Shown: positions 1-8,227 of the stretch, one piece after another | Layout: each line of letters opens with the position of its first letter | Position numbering within the stretch: the first letter of the stretch is position 1 | Assembly (NCBI GenBank): GCA_020434605.1 | Contig: JAGRAL010000019.1 | Coordinates: 1-23,299, forward strand | From: Bdellovibrionales bacterium | GTDB taxonomy: Bacteria > Bdellovibrionota > Bdellovibrionia > Bdellovibrionales > UBA840 | Direction of reading: 5' to 3' | DNA length: 23,299 nt | The notes under the pieces: model-generated | Told to the model about the DNA's origin: nothing | Database searches by the model: none | The model's input: the letters and a program-made list of their open reading frames with translations, nothing else | Position numbers and translations under genes: made by a program

Positions 1-1
1 A

Positions 2-1126
2 TATGTAAGTATTGAAGGAAGGGATCTGTGGGAATTTCCTTTGCAGTTAAGTGAGAAACAAAAAATTAAACTTTTGCATCATATTATCGAGTTAGAAGCG
101 CAAGATTTTCCGTATTACTACTTTGATTATAATTGCTCTTACTTTATTTTATCCTTATTGCAAGTTTTGTATCCCGAAAAGATGCTTATGGACGACTTTT
201 GGTTTTCAACCATTCCTTATGACACCCTTAAAACTTTACAAAAAAACAAGATTATCGAAAAATTTGAGTTCAGGCCGTCTAATTTAAGAGTGATAGAGAC
301 AAAGTGGAATGCTTTAAATAAGTTTGAGAAGAAGCAAGTTTTGTCTGATAAAAAAGCTGAGTCGGTTAGGGCCTTAGAAGTAAAGATGGATCTGGCGTAC
401 TTGAGGTCTAACCAGGGTGAGGATGTGAAGACAGAACTCTACGATTTGCAGCTGCAGAGAGCAAAGCTAGGTTCACAAAAAACATTTGAGACTAACTTAA
501 AACCTGAGGCTTCGATCTTATCAGAGTGGCCCACTTCATTTTTAGGCTTTAGTGCCTCTAAGGACACGGCTGGAATGCATGTCTTGCCAGCATTAAAAGA
601 TTCATTAACACCAACTAATTATATGAAGGGAATAAATATTTCTCTTTTAGAGACTAAGCTTATCTATGAGGATAGTTATTTATATTTATCGGATCTATCT
701 TTAATGGATATTAGGTCATACCCACTTTACACAGAATTATTTAAAAAAATGTCCTACGAGATTTCTTTATTTTATAGAGATAGCAAACACAGAGCTGCGA
801 ATAGCCAGTTAAAAGTGGCATTTGGTTATAGTTTTTCTTTGTATGACGATTTGGTGTGGCAATTTTTTTTGAATACAAGGGCAAAACATCAAGATGATTC
901 GACAAGATTTGGGGCGGGCTATATCCAGCAATTATCCTTTCAGCACAAAAAATGGACGGCCTTAATAAGGCAAGAAATTACTTATTTCGATAGTATAGAT
1001 GATGATAAAGACTATCATTTGTCTATAGGGCGCGAAATTTCATATCAAAAACAACTTAGATTTAATTACTTAAAGACAGAAACCTATCCATCGCTATCAG
1101 AAATAGAATTTGTGTTTTATTTTTAG
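2..1126 (+). CDS. DUF4105 (Lnb-type) envelope protein, 5' end missing
   Basis: The reading frame is open to the left edge of the window, so this is the C-terminal part of a larger gene; the first internal TTG/ATG codons are not the real start. The left part carries the pattern GRDLWEFPLQLS followed about 25 residues later by YYYFDYNCSYF, which matches the end of the DUF4105/Lnb periplasmic domain (RDLWEYPL...YYFF..NC). The remaining roughly 200 residues are rich in alternating aromatic and polar residues, with strand-like stretches ending in an aromatic residue (EFVFYF), as expected of an outer-membrane beta-barrel or beta-rich tail that often follows DUF4105. A charged, possibly coiled segment (EKKQVLSDKKAESVRALEVK) lies between them. 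The enzymatic role of DUF4105 is not established. It sits 124 bp upstream of the PKS start and is probably a separate transcription unit. Confidence 0.7.
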   Translation, partial: YVSIEGRDLWEFPLQLSEKQKIKLLHHIIELEAQDFPYYYFDYNCSYFILSLLQVLYPEKMLMDDFWFSTIPYDTLKTLQKNKIIEKFEFRPSNLRVIETKWNALNKFEKKQVLSDKKAESVRALEVKMDLAYLRSNQGEDVKTELYDLQLQRAKLGSQKTFETNLKPEASILSEWPTSFLGFSASKDTAGMHVLPALKDSLTPTNYMKGINISLLETKLIYEDSYLYLSDLSLMDIRSYPLYTELFKKMSYEISLFYRDSKHRAANSQLKVAFGYSFSLYDDLVWQFFLNTRAKHQDDSTRFGAGYIQQLSFQHKKWTALIRQEITYFDSIDDDKDYHLSIGREISYQKQLRFNYLKTETYPSLSEIEFVFYF

Positions 1127-1171
1127 TTAATATGCTTAAGTTAAAAACATAATGCGATATGGCTTTATCAG

Positions 1172-1177
1172 TATAAT
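1172..1177 (+). promoter_or_regulatory. candidate -10 box of the PKS operon
   Basis: A perfect TATAAT lies in the AT-rich gap between the DUF4105 stop and the PKS start, about 73 bases upstream of the ATG. No good -35 hexamer is found 16-18 bases upstream (the sequence there is ATAATG-like), so the call rests on the -10 alone. Confidence 0.35.
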
Positions 1178-1250
1178 CTTAAATATAAAAAAATAACTAA
1201 GCTTGCTTGAAGGTTTTAAAAGGCGTTACCCTATTAGAGGGAGATATGTC

Positions 1251-2306
1251 ATGACTAAAATTCTACAAGTATCTACTGTAAAACCAAAATACAAATATCA
1301 TACGGCTCAAATTATCGAAGTGGCGGATCATCTTTGGCTTTCAAAAAAAGATGCTAAAGATCGCAAAATGGCATTAAAGATTTTTCACGGAGCAGAGATT
1401 GATACTAGGTACTCGGTAGCACCACTTGAGGAAGTCTTTAGTAAAACATCGTTTGAAGAAAAAAATAATATTTATATCAAAGAAAGCATTCAGCTAGGAG
1501 TAGATGTTTTAAAAAAAGCATTAGATGCAAGTGGGCTTCAGCCAACTGATATTGATGTGATTATCACAACAAGCTGTACAGGTTTTATGATTCCCTCAGT
1601 TGATGCGTATATGATCAATCAATTAAAGATGCGACAAGATGTTCATAGGCTACCCGTTACCGAGATGGGGTGTGCCGGTGGAACATCTGCCCTTATTTAT
1701 GCAAACCAATACATTAAGGCAAATCCTAAATTAAAGGTAGCTATTGTGTCGGTTGAGGCGCCAAGTCTTACATTTCAACACGATGATATGTCCATGGAAA
1801 ATCTAGTGTCTACGGCAATCTTTGCGGATGGTGCTGCGTGTGTCATTCTTAGTGGTGACAGCTCTGACCTAGCTCCTGAAATTGTGGATACGTCGATGTA
1901 TAATTTTCCTGATACGACATACTTAATGGGTTATCACTTACAAAACTCTGGGCTTAAAATTGTTTTAGATCGAGATATACCAGATACGATAGACTCTCAT
2001 TTTCAAAATATTTTTTATCCATTTTTAGATAAAAATAAAGTCAATCCTAAGGATATACACCATTATATGTTTCATCCAGGCGGTAAAAAAATCATTAATA
2101 GTGTTGATAATTTTATATCTCAATTTGGAAAAGACATTAGTATTTCAAAAAATATATTAAAAGAGCATGGCAATATGTCTAGTGCTACCATTTTACATAT
2201 TTTAGAAAAATTCATGACAGAGAATAAGAACAAAGATGATCTAGGATATATGTTGGCTTTTGGGCCAGGTTTTATGGCTCAGAGTCTTTTGTTAAAGTGG
2301 AGTTAA
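1251..2306 (+). CDS. type III polyketide synthase (chalcone/alkylpyrone synthase-like)
   Basis: A 351-residue thiolase-fold homodimeric synthase that would load a fatty acyl starter and extend it with malonyl-CoA to give alkylpyrones, alkylresorcinols or related phenolic lipids. The catalytic triad is visible: Cys141 in TEMGCAGG, His275 in MFHPGG and Asn308 in EHGNMSS; the C-terminal loop AFGPG (336-340) is also typical. Length is slightly short but normal for bacterial members. I chose ATG 1251 because AGAGGGAG lies just upstream; the frame remains open further upstream (to a TTG at 1203), but the residues added are unlike the family. It is the first gene of a five-gene operon, and the next ORF begins 6 bp after its stop. 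The product cannot be read from sequence: the neighbouring lipid exporter and YceI protein favour a long-chain lipid over a soluble aromatic. Confidence 0.9.
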   Translation: MTKILQVSTVKPKYKYHTAQIIEVADHLWLSKKDAKDRKMALKIFHGAEIDTRYSVAPLEEVFSKTSFEEKNNIYIKESIQLGVDVLKKALDASGLQPTDIDVIITTSCTGFMIPSVDAYMINQLKMRQDVHRLPVTEMGCAGGTSALIYANQYIKANPKLKVAIVSVEAPSLTFQHDDMSMENLVSTAIFADGAACVILSGDSSDLAPEIVDTSMYNFPDTTYLMGYHLQNSGLKIVLDRDIPDTIDSHFQNIFYPFLDKNKVNPKDIHHYMFHPGGKKIINSVDNFISQFGKDISISKNILKEHGNMSSATILHILEKFMTENKNKDDLGYMLAFGPGFMAQSLLLKWS

Positions 2307-2312
2307 AAATAA

Positions 2313-4259
2313 ATGAGCAAACGGATTTTGCTTTTAATAGTAAGTGCAATTATAGGAATTGTAACTATTGTTTACAGTTCGGATATACGACAGTTCAACC
2401 CTGAGCAAATTTTTTTAACAGATGCAGGTGCCAGAGATTATAAGGCATATCAAGATAGCACCAATGAAATACATATGCTGGTGGTTTCATTTGAAACAAA
2501 TAACCAAGAAGAAGTTTATTCTAAGGCATCAGAGTACTTCGCAAAGATTGATGGAGCTCATATATATACGGGCTTACAATTAAAGGCCTTGTCAATTTTA
2601 TCGACTACAGAAAGTTTCCCGGTTTTAAGTAATGAAGAAAGTTATATTTTATTTTCTCTAGATAAAAATGTAAATACTAGTGAATTCATAGATAGGATTA
2701 AGTCTTTTTTTGATGGCCAAAAAGTTAAAATAAAAATATCGGGTATTCCTTATACAAATTACTTGCTAGATGAATATTCAAAGCAAATTCAGGACTATTT
2801 ATTTCCTGCTATGTTTGTATTTTCTTTGATACTACTAATGCTACTCACTAAAAATATAGTTATTGGTGGCTTACTGTTTTTTCCGTGTTTGATTAGTGCA
2901 ACGATGACTCTATCGCTGATAAAATTGTTCTATGATAAAATGAATATGATCACATCGATTTTGCCGCTTCTTTGTTATACGATCTCGTTATCGCTGGTTT
3001 TACACCTTTACTTTACATTGGTTGAGTACAGATCGTTACTAACAGCTATTAAGTTAAAGTGGAAACCAATCGTTTTAATGTTAATTACTACCAGTATTGG
3101 TTTTGGCTCACTAGTTGTTAGTAATATTCCAGTGATTAGACACTTCGGTGTTCTTGCTAGTTTTATTGTATTGCTATCATCTCTCTATGCATATGTGTAT
3201 ATATTTAGTTTAGAATCATTGTTTTTAAAACTCTCTAAGCCAAGTAAAGTGGTGGGGTCCTTGCGCTATCTTCACTACTTTTATCAATCTTTACAGAAAA
3301 AATACATTTGGATTTTTTCAATTATATTTATTGCTAGCGGTATATATGGTGTTCAGCGTACAAAAATTTTAACAGATGCAACACAGTACTTTGCTGAAAA
3401 AACAAATATTAAAAGTGATATGGATTTTATTGCGAACCGTATCATGGGGATGCCACTTTTAGATTTAGAATTTAAGGAACCGTTGCCAGCATCGGTAGTT
3501 AGTGGCTTGCGAAATTTAGATTTAAGCCAAAAATACAAGGTGGTTTACTCTAAAGACTTTGAGAATGTGTCGATAGCAATGCTTCCGTTTATTCATGTTG
3601 ATCCTCAGTTGGTTGAAACGATTTCTTCTGAGAAACCCAAAATTACTTTGTTGAGTAGAGCAAATAATGTAGGAGAGTATGAATCAGATTTGGATAAGGT
3701 TGAAATCTATTTAAAATCACAAAATATTTCATCTTACTCGATGAATGGTCTTTATTATCATTTAATGGTTTCACAAAAAACTATGATATTTACTTTGTTT
3801 CAGACATTCTTAATGAGTCTATTAATGATCGGCTTAGTAGCAGTGATTTATATGCGTAAACTTAAGTTTTTATTAATTTTCGTATTTGTAAATGTGGTAC
3901 CAATTTTTATTTCTCTGTCCATTATTTATCTAATTGATTTTTCTATCAACCTTGCGACAGTAATGACCTATAGCATTTCGCTTGGGATGATTGTTGATAG
4001 CACCTTTCATATTCTACACGCAATTGATAAGCCCGAGGGAACTTTTGAACAATATTACATTACCACTGTTAAGCCAGTTGTTTTAAGCTCTAGTATTTTT
4101 ATACTTTCTTTTGCACTGTTCGCAATTAGCCCGTTTTTACCAATTCGTGAATTTGGTGTAAATCTTAGTATTATACTGTTTATTGGATTGTTATTTGATC
4201 TATATGTATTTCCAACACTGTTTTTGAAACACAATCAGATTAGGAGTTTATTCCAGTGA
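2313..4259 (+). CDS. RND-superfamily (MMPL/HAE3-like) lipid exporter
   Basis: A 648-residue inner-membrane protein with the duplicated RND layout. There is one N-terminal helix (about 4-21), a periplasmic domain (about 25-155), a block of helices (160-305), a helix at 331-347, a second periplasmic domain (350-485) and a final helix block (490-635). The periplasmic loops are short, as in MMPL and HAE3/HpnN-type transporters that move lipids, not drug-type AcrB pumps. The second half keeps the conserved acidic TM10 motif GMIVDSTFH (Asp562), the expected proton-relay residue. The matching helix of the first half (LCYTISLSLVLHLYF, 220-234) has no acidic residue. It starts 6 bp after the PKS stop (GGAG just upstream) and overlaps the next gene by 4 bp, so export of the PKS product is the obvious inference. 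Confidence 0.85.
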   Translation: MSKRILLLIVSAIIGIVTIVYSSDIRQFNPEQIFLTDAGARDYKAYQDSTNEIHMLVVSFETNNQEEVYSKASEYFAKIDGAHIYTGLQLKALSILSTTESFPVLSNEESYILFSLDKNVNTSEFIDRIKSFFDGQKVKIKISGIPYTNYLLDEYSKQIQDYLFPAMFVFSLILLMLLTKNIVIGGLLFFPCLISATMTLSLIKLFYDKMNMITSILPLLCYTISLSLVLHLYFTLVEYRSLLTAIKLKWKPIVLMLITTSIGFGSLVVSNIPVIRHFGVLASFIVLLSSLYAYVYIFSLESLFLKLSKPSKVVGSLRYLHYFYQSLQKKYIWIFSIIFIASGIYGVQRTKILTDATQYFAEKTNIKSDMDFIANRIMGMPLLDLEFKEPLPASVVSGLRNLDLSQKYKVVYSKDFENVSIAMLPFIHVDPQLVETISSEKPKITLLSRANNVGEYESDLDKVEIYLKSQNISSYSMNGLYYHLMVSQKTMIFTLFQTFLMSLLMIGLVAVIYMRKLKFLLIFVFVNVVPIFISLSIIYLIDFSINLATVMTYSISLGMIVDSTFHILHAIDKPEGTFEQYYITTVKPVVLSSSIFILSFALFAISPFLPIREFGVNLSIILFIGLLFDLYVFPTLFLKHNQIRSLFQ

Positions 4260-5422
4260 AAGTGGATGCAATTGTGATTGGTGGGGGGCCTGCCGGTTCA
4301 ATAAGTGCTATGGGGCTTGCTAAGCTAGGCCTATCTGTCGTTCTTTTAGAAAAAAGAGCGCAGATTACGCGAAAAGTTTGCGGAGAGTATCTTTGCCCAA
4401 GAGGTGTGGATTTGCTAGAGGCTTTAGAGCTTCGCACAGAAGCGGAAGCTATGTTTTCTAAAGTATACGGCATGAATATTTATACATCCAGTGGTACAGA
4501 GGTTTTGACTGAGTTTCCAACAACTAAGGCTGTGGCTAATTATGGGCTGTCGTTAAATCGAGAAACGTTTGATAATTTTTTATTGAATAAAGCCATCCAA
4601 GCTGGTGTTACAGTTAAAATGAAAGAAACATTCTCTAGTATCGAGAGAAGAGATGGTACGTGGTGTGTACAAACTTCTAATGGGGAGCAAATACAAGGAA
4701 ACCTTCTAGTCGGTGCTGATGGCAGAAACTCAAGCGTTGCTAAAAGCCTTTCGTTATTTAATAAAGTTGACTCACGTAGATTGGCACTTCATGTCTATTT
4801 TGACAATACAGCTATAAACTACCGTAAAGGTGAGATGCACTTGTTTAAAGATGGCTCTTATATTGGTATAGATCCTACAACCGAGAGAGAAATAAACCTA
4901 TCGTTAGTATGTGACAGAAATGCATTGGTGGATAGTGAGCCTATTGAAGTAATCAATAAGTATATTACTGAATCAAATAACCTATACCGTCGATTTAAGA
5001 CACTGCCTAGCAATACAAAAGTGTATGCTGTTTCACCTATTACGTCGTCGTCAAAAGATGTGATTGGTAGTGGAGCTGCGTTAGTGGGTGATGCCTCTGG
5101 TTTTATTGATCCACTAACAGGGGAGGGGATTTATAATGCCATACGATCAGCACATATGTTGGTGTCATCTGTTTCTAAATATGCAAATAACACATCATTT
5201 AACTTTCAGAGGGGTTTAAAAGATTACAGGCGGGTGCGAAAGACTGACTTTAGAGAAAAAAACATTTTGAACCACTGTTTTCAGTGGTTGATTCGTAGGC
5301 CATACCTTGTAGAATTAGTGGCGAAGTATGTAAATAAAAACACGAAGAGAAGAAATATTTTTGTTGGCATTATTGGCAACATTTATAGTCCAGCTATTGG
5401 TATTCTGAAACTTTTATTTTAG
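4256..5422 (+). CDS. FAD-dependent oxidoreductase (geranylgeranyl reductase / aromatic hydroxylase-like)
   Basis: A 388-residue flavoprotein of the p-hydroxybenzoate hydroxylase / geranylgeranyl reductase superfamily. Visible motifs are the N-terminal Rossmann GGGPAGS (9-15), the acidic ribose-binding Glu at the end of beta-2 (VVLLEKR), KVCGEYLCPRG (40-50) as in GGR-like reductases, GADGRNSSV (153-161) and the FAD-binding GDASGFIDPLTGEGI (278-292). Flavoproteins of this kind sit beside type III PKS genes in other bacteria (SrsC hydroxylates alkylresorcinols in Streptomyces), so hydroxylation of the ring to a quinol/quinone, or reduction of an acyl chain, are both possible. The start is GTG 4256, overlapping the exporter stop in a GTGA, which implies translational coupling. 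The C-terminal 50 residues are basic and hydrophobic, suggesting membrane association. Confidence 0.85.
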   Translation: MKVDAIVIGGGPAGSISAMGLAKLGLSVVLLEKRAQITRKVCGEYLCPRGVDLLEALELRTEAEAMFSKVYGMNIYTSSGTEVLTEFPTTKAVANYGLSLNRETFDNFLLNKAIQAGVTVKMKETFSSIERRDGTWCVQTSNGEQIQGNLLVGADGRNSSVAKSLSLFNKVDSRRLALHVYFDNTAINYRKGEMHLFKDGSYIGIDPTTEREINLSLVCDRNALVDSEPIEVINKYITESNNLYRRFKTLPSNTKVYAVSPITSSSKDVIGSGAALVGDASGFIDPLTGEGIYNAIRSAHMLVSSVSKYANNTSFNFQRGLKDYRRVRKTDFREKNILNHCFQWLIRRPYLVELVAKYVNKNTKRRNIFVGIIGNIYSPAIGILKLLF

Positions 5423-5434
5423 GAGAAAGACATC

Positions 5435-5977
5435 ATGATATTTTTATTATTTAATTTAGCTTTTTCGGCCGGAATGAACATTGATTGGAAGCATAACTCA
5501 TTTAAAGAAGCCATGGAAAGTGAGTCTAAAATTGAGTTTCATATGAAAAGTAAAAAAGCTGGCCTAGTGACTACCTCGTTTGAAGGAGTAGCAAAAGAAG
5601 TGTCCATTTCTTTTAATGAAACAAAAGATACTTATACAGACATTAAAATCTCAATCGCATCAAATGGTCTAGACACTGATGTAGATGGAAGAAATGAGAA
5701 AATGTGGGACTTGTGCCTCTCTGCAGATACCTATAAATCGATCGTTGTAAGTTTACCTAAGGTTTTAAAAGATTCAGAGCCTCAAAAGGTCGAAGGAGAG
5801 ATTACAATACGAGATAAATCATATCCAGTGGATGTATCGGTTGTGGTAAATGAACAGGGCCTTGAAGGTGATAGTACGTTAAGTCTAAAAGGGCTAGATA
5901 TTCCTGATCCATCGATTTGGATAGCTAGTGTATTAGATCCTATTGCTATAAAGTTTAAAATTACTATGCATAAATAA
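5435..5977 (+). CDS. YceI-family periplasmic lipid-binding protein
   Basis: A 180-residue lipocalin-like beta-barrel protein. YceI members bind polyisoprenoids or other long amphiphilic lipids in the periplasm. A short hydrophobic signal segment (MIFLLFNLAFSA) precedes the mature part. Family features are an FHMKSKKAGLV.TSFEG start, the central VDGRNEKMWDLCLSADTYKSIVVSLP segment (usual form RD.HL.S.DFFD...P.I.F) and a GEITIRDKSYPV turn-strand near the end. The canonical Arg-Asp-x-His pattern is altered to GRNEKMW. AGGAG overlaps the stop of the upstream gene, 9 bases before the ATG. Its place behind an RND lipid exporter suggests it receives or carries the exported product. A general stress-type YceI role is the alternative. 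Confidence 0.8.
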   Translation: MIFLLFNLAFSAGMNIDWKHNSFKEAMESESKIEFHMKSKKAGLVTTSFEGVAKEVSISFNETKDTYTDIKISIASNGLDTDVDGRNEKMWDLCLSADTYKSIVVSLPKVLKDSEPQKVEGEITIRDKSYPVDVSVVVNEQGLEGDSTLSLKGLDIPDPSIWIASVLDPIAIKFKITMHK

Positions 5978-5979
5978 TC

Positions 5980-6810
5980 ATGCGCTGTATTTACCTACTT
6001 CTATTTTTATTAAGTTTTCAAGTCACGGGATGTACATCACTCTTTTATCAACCAACTAGAGATGAGTATCACGATGTGGATACTAGTAAAATACAAAGAG
6101 ATGTAATTAGTCTTGAAACGAGTGATCATAAAAAATTAAACGGCTGGTATTTTCCTCAAAAGAAAAAATCCAAAGGTTTGGTTTTATTTTTTCACGGAAA
6201 TGCCGAGAATATCACAAGTCATTTCGTAACATTGTTTTGGTTTACCGAGGCTGGCTACGATTACGCCCTCTTTGATTATAGAGGGTATGGTAAATCAACT
6301 GGTAATGTTAATAATGATAAGGCAATGATTGACGTAAAGACCATGATGGATTGGGGATTAAAAGTAAGTAAGGAGAAAAAGATCCCGCTAATTGTTTATG
6401 GTCAGAGCTTGGGAGCAAATTTATCCTTAAAATATCTTAGCTTGCATCCAGAGGTGAAACCTAATTTTTATATAGCCGAGGCTCCATTTTATAAATTTAC
6501 TGAAATCGCTGCCATAAAAGCTAAACAAGCATGGATCCTTTGGCCATTAAGGCCGTTTGTAAATTGGATTGTATCAGATCTAAATTCGCTTGATGAGAAT
6601 GAGCTGAAAAATCTACCTAAATATCCAAAAGTTTTTTTACATAGTGAAAACGATCCAGTTGTGCCATTTTCACAGGGCAAAAAGACATTTACATACGCAA
6701 GTGAGCCCAAAGAACTGTGGTCTTATAAGGCACCTCACCACGTCAATGGTACTCACACAGAAAATGGTAAGTTTCGTAAGATGCTACTTGAACGCTTGAA
6801 GGGTATATAG
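5980..6810 (+). CDS. lipoprotein alpha/beta hydrolase (BEM46/ABHD-like)
   Basis: A 276-residue serine hydrolase with a lipobox (FQVTGC, Cys18), so it is probably anchored on the periplasmic side. The fold is clear: oxyanion HGNAEN after the first strand (FFHG, 70-73), DYRGYGKSTG (99-108), nucleophile Ser143 in GQSLGA, acid Asp225 in SENDPVVP, and His253/His254 (or His259) near the C-terminus. The FDYRGYGKS...GQSLGA pattern fits the BEM46/ABHD13/ABHD17 group, which act on acyl esters or thioesters; the substrate is unknown. It starts 2 bp after the yceI-like stop with no convincing SD of its own, suggesting coupling. As last gene of the lipid operon it could release or remodel an acylated product. 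Confidence 0.85.
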   Translation: MRCIYLLLFLLSFQVTGCTSLFYQPTRDEYHDVDTSKIQRDVISLETSDHKKLNGWYFPQKKKSKGLVLFFHGNAENITSHFVTLFWFTEAGYDYALFDYRGYGKSTGNVNNDKAMIDVKTMMDWGLKVSKEKKIPLIVYGQSLGANLSLKYLSLHPEVKPNFYIAEAPFYKFTEIAAIKAKQAWILWPLRPFVNWIVSDLNSLDENELKNLPKYPKVFLHSENDPVVPFSQGKKTFTYASEPKELWSYKAPHHVNGTHTENGKFRKMLLERLKGI

Positions 6811-6986
6811 GTCTACCGTGTCCCACCGAGAGAACAGATATGATCCCAAATATTAAGCACATTCTGTGACTTTTTTATAAGTATCTAAATTTCTTGCTAA
6901 AATGATTGCCACTAAATCAAAGAGAGTCTAAATTTCACCACTTACGAATCATGTCATGGGGATTAATTTTTATAATGTGGCATTGG

Positions 6987-7015
6987 TTGACAGGGGATCT
7001 AACCTATCTAAGAAT
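6987..7015 (+). promoter_or_regulatory. candidate sigma70 promoter of the liv operon
   Basis: A perfect -35 TTGACA at 6987-6992 is followed after 17 bases by AAGAAT (7010-7015), a moderate -10. A separate perfect TATAAT at 6971-6976 lies just upstream without a good -35. The 270-bp gap 6811-7080 holds no credible ORF; I see no strong terminator for the preceding operon in it. Confidence 0.4.
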
Positions 7016-7080
7016 TAGCGGGTTATCATCTTAAGACTTTGATATTCATACACTTTTTTCTTGAAAGGAAGAAATTCAAT

Positions 7081-8214
7081 ATGAAAAAAATTAGTATTTA
7101 TTTAGTATCTATGATCTTTGCGTTGGGGCTTTCAGCGTGTAAAAAGACAACGCCAGAAAACGTAATAACAATCGGTGAAGTAGGAGCGATGACTGGTCCA
7201 ACTGCTACGTTTGGTATATCTACGCATAACGGGATTATGCTTGCCATTGAAGAGATCAATGAGGCTGGAGGAGTAAAAGGTAAAAAATTAAATCTAATCT
7301 CTCTAGATGACCAAGGAAAGCCTGATGAAGCTGCCATGGTAACTACAAAGCTAATCACACAAGATAAAGTGGTTGCGATTTTAGGTGAAGTAGCAAGTTC
7401 AGTATCACTAGCTATGGCTCCAATTGCGCAGCAATATAAAGTTCCAATGATTACACCTTCATCTACTAATCCAGATGTAACTAAAAAGGGTGACCATATT
7501 TTTAGAGTTTGCTTTATCGATCCATTCCAAGGAAGTGTAATGGCTAAATTTGCCCATGAAACTTTAAAAGCAAAAAGCGTAGCTATTTTACGTGATATTA
7601 AAAATGACTATAGCATGGGTTTATCAAACTTTTTCGTAGATAAATTTAATAGCTTAGGTGGTAAAATCGCTGTTGAGCAAAGTTATTCTGCAGGCGACAT
7701 TGACTTTAAATCTCAATTAACTTCTATTCGTGCCAAGAAGCCTGACGCTATTTACGTTCCTGGTTACTACACAGACGTTGGCTTGATCGCAAGACAAGCT
7801 CGTGAGTTAGGGATTACAGTTCCTCTTATGGGTGGTGACGGATGGGATTCGCCAAAGTTAAAAGAAATTGGTGGAACTGCGGTAAATGGTTCTTATTTTT
7901 CAAATCACTACTCGGCTGAAAACCAAGATCCAAAAGTACAAGAATTTTTGGCGAAATATAAAGCTAAGTACGGTAGCACTCCAGATGCTCTAGCAGCAAT
8001 GGGATACGATGCAGCTCGTGTCTTAGCAGAAGCGATGGAAAGAGCACCTAGTCTTGCTTCTAATGATTTAAGAGATGCAATTGCAGCGACTAAAGACTTC
8101 TCAGGAGTAACTGGTAACATCACAATCGACCAAGATCGTAACGCTGTAAAAGCAGCTGTTGTGCTAAAGGTTACTGATGATGGGTTTAAGTATCAATCAA
8201 CAGTGAATCCATAA
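7081..8214 (+). CDS. livK: branched-chain amino acid ABC transporter, substrate-binding lipoprotein
   Basis: A type I periplasmic binding protein (Peripla_BP_6) of 377 residues for Leu/Ile/Val or a related amino acid. The start ATG 7081 has AAAGGAAG 9 bases upstream and gives a proper lipoprotein signal ending LGLSAC (Cys20); the frame extends 14 codons further upstream but those residues would spoil the signal peptide. Family features are IGEVGAMTGPTATFG at the mature N-terminus, GVKGKKLNLISLDDQGKPDEAA, VVAILGEVASSVSLA, the PMITPSSTNPDVT loop, and MGGDGWDSP. A lipid anchor is unusual for enteric LivJ/LivK but common where the protein must stay at the membrane. First gene of livKHMGF. True substrate specificity is not readable. 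Confidence 0.93.
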   Translation: MKKISIYLVSMIFALGLSACKKTTPENVITIGEVGAMTGPTATFGISTHNGIMLAIEEINEAGGVKGKKLNLISLDDQGKPDEAAMVTTKLITQDKVVAILGEVASSVSLAMAPIAQQYKVPMITPSSTNPDVTKKGDHIFRVCFIDPFQGSVMAKFAHETLKAKSVAILRDIKNDYSMGLSNFFVDKFNSLGGKIAVEQSYSAGDIDFKSQLTSIRAKKPDAIYVPGYYTDVGLIARQARELGITVPLMGGDGWDSPKLKEIGGTAVNGSYFSNHYSAENQDPKVQEFLAKYKAKYGSTPDALAAMGYDAARVLAEAMERAPSLASNDLRDAIAATKDFSGVTGNITIDQDRNAVKAAVVLKVTDDGFKYQSTVNP

Positions 8215-8227
8215 AAGAGAAGTAGGC

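Noticed and set aside
1203..1250. Upstream extension of the type III PKS
   Set aside because: The extension starts at TTG, lacks an SD and adds residues unlike the family; ATG 1251 has AGAGGGAG just upstream.
7039..7080. Upstream extension of the liv binding protein
   Set aside because: It would put charged residues (ERKKFN) before the signal peptide; ATG 7081 has a proper SD and lipobox spacing.
6811..7080. Riboswitch or small RNA in the longest intergenic gap
   Set aside because: I saw no strong stem-loop with a T tract or known riboswitch core, only promoter-like hexamers.
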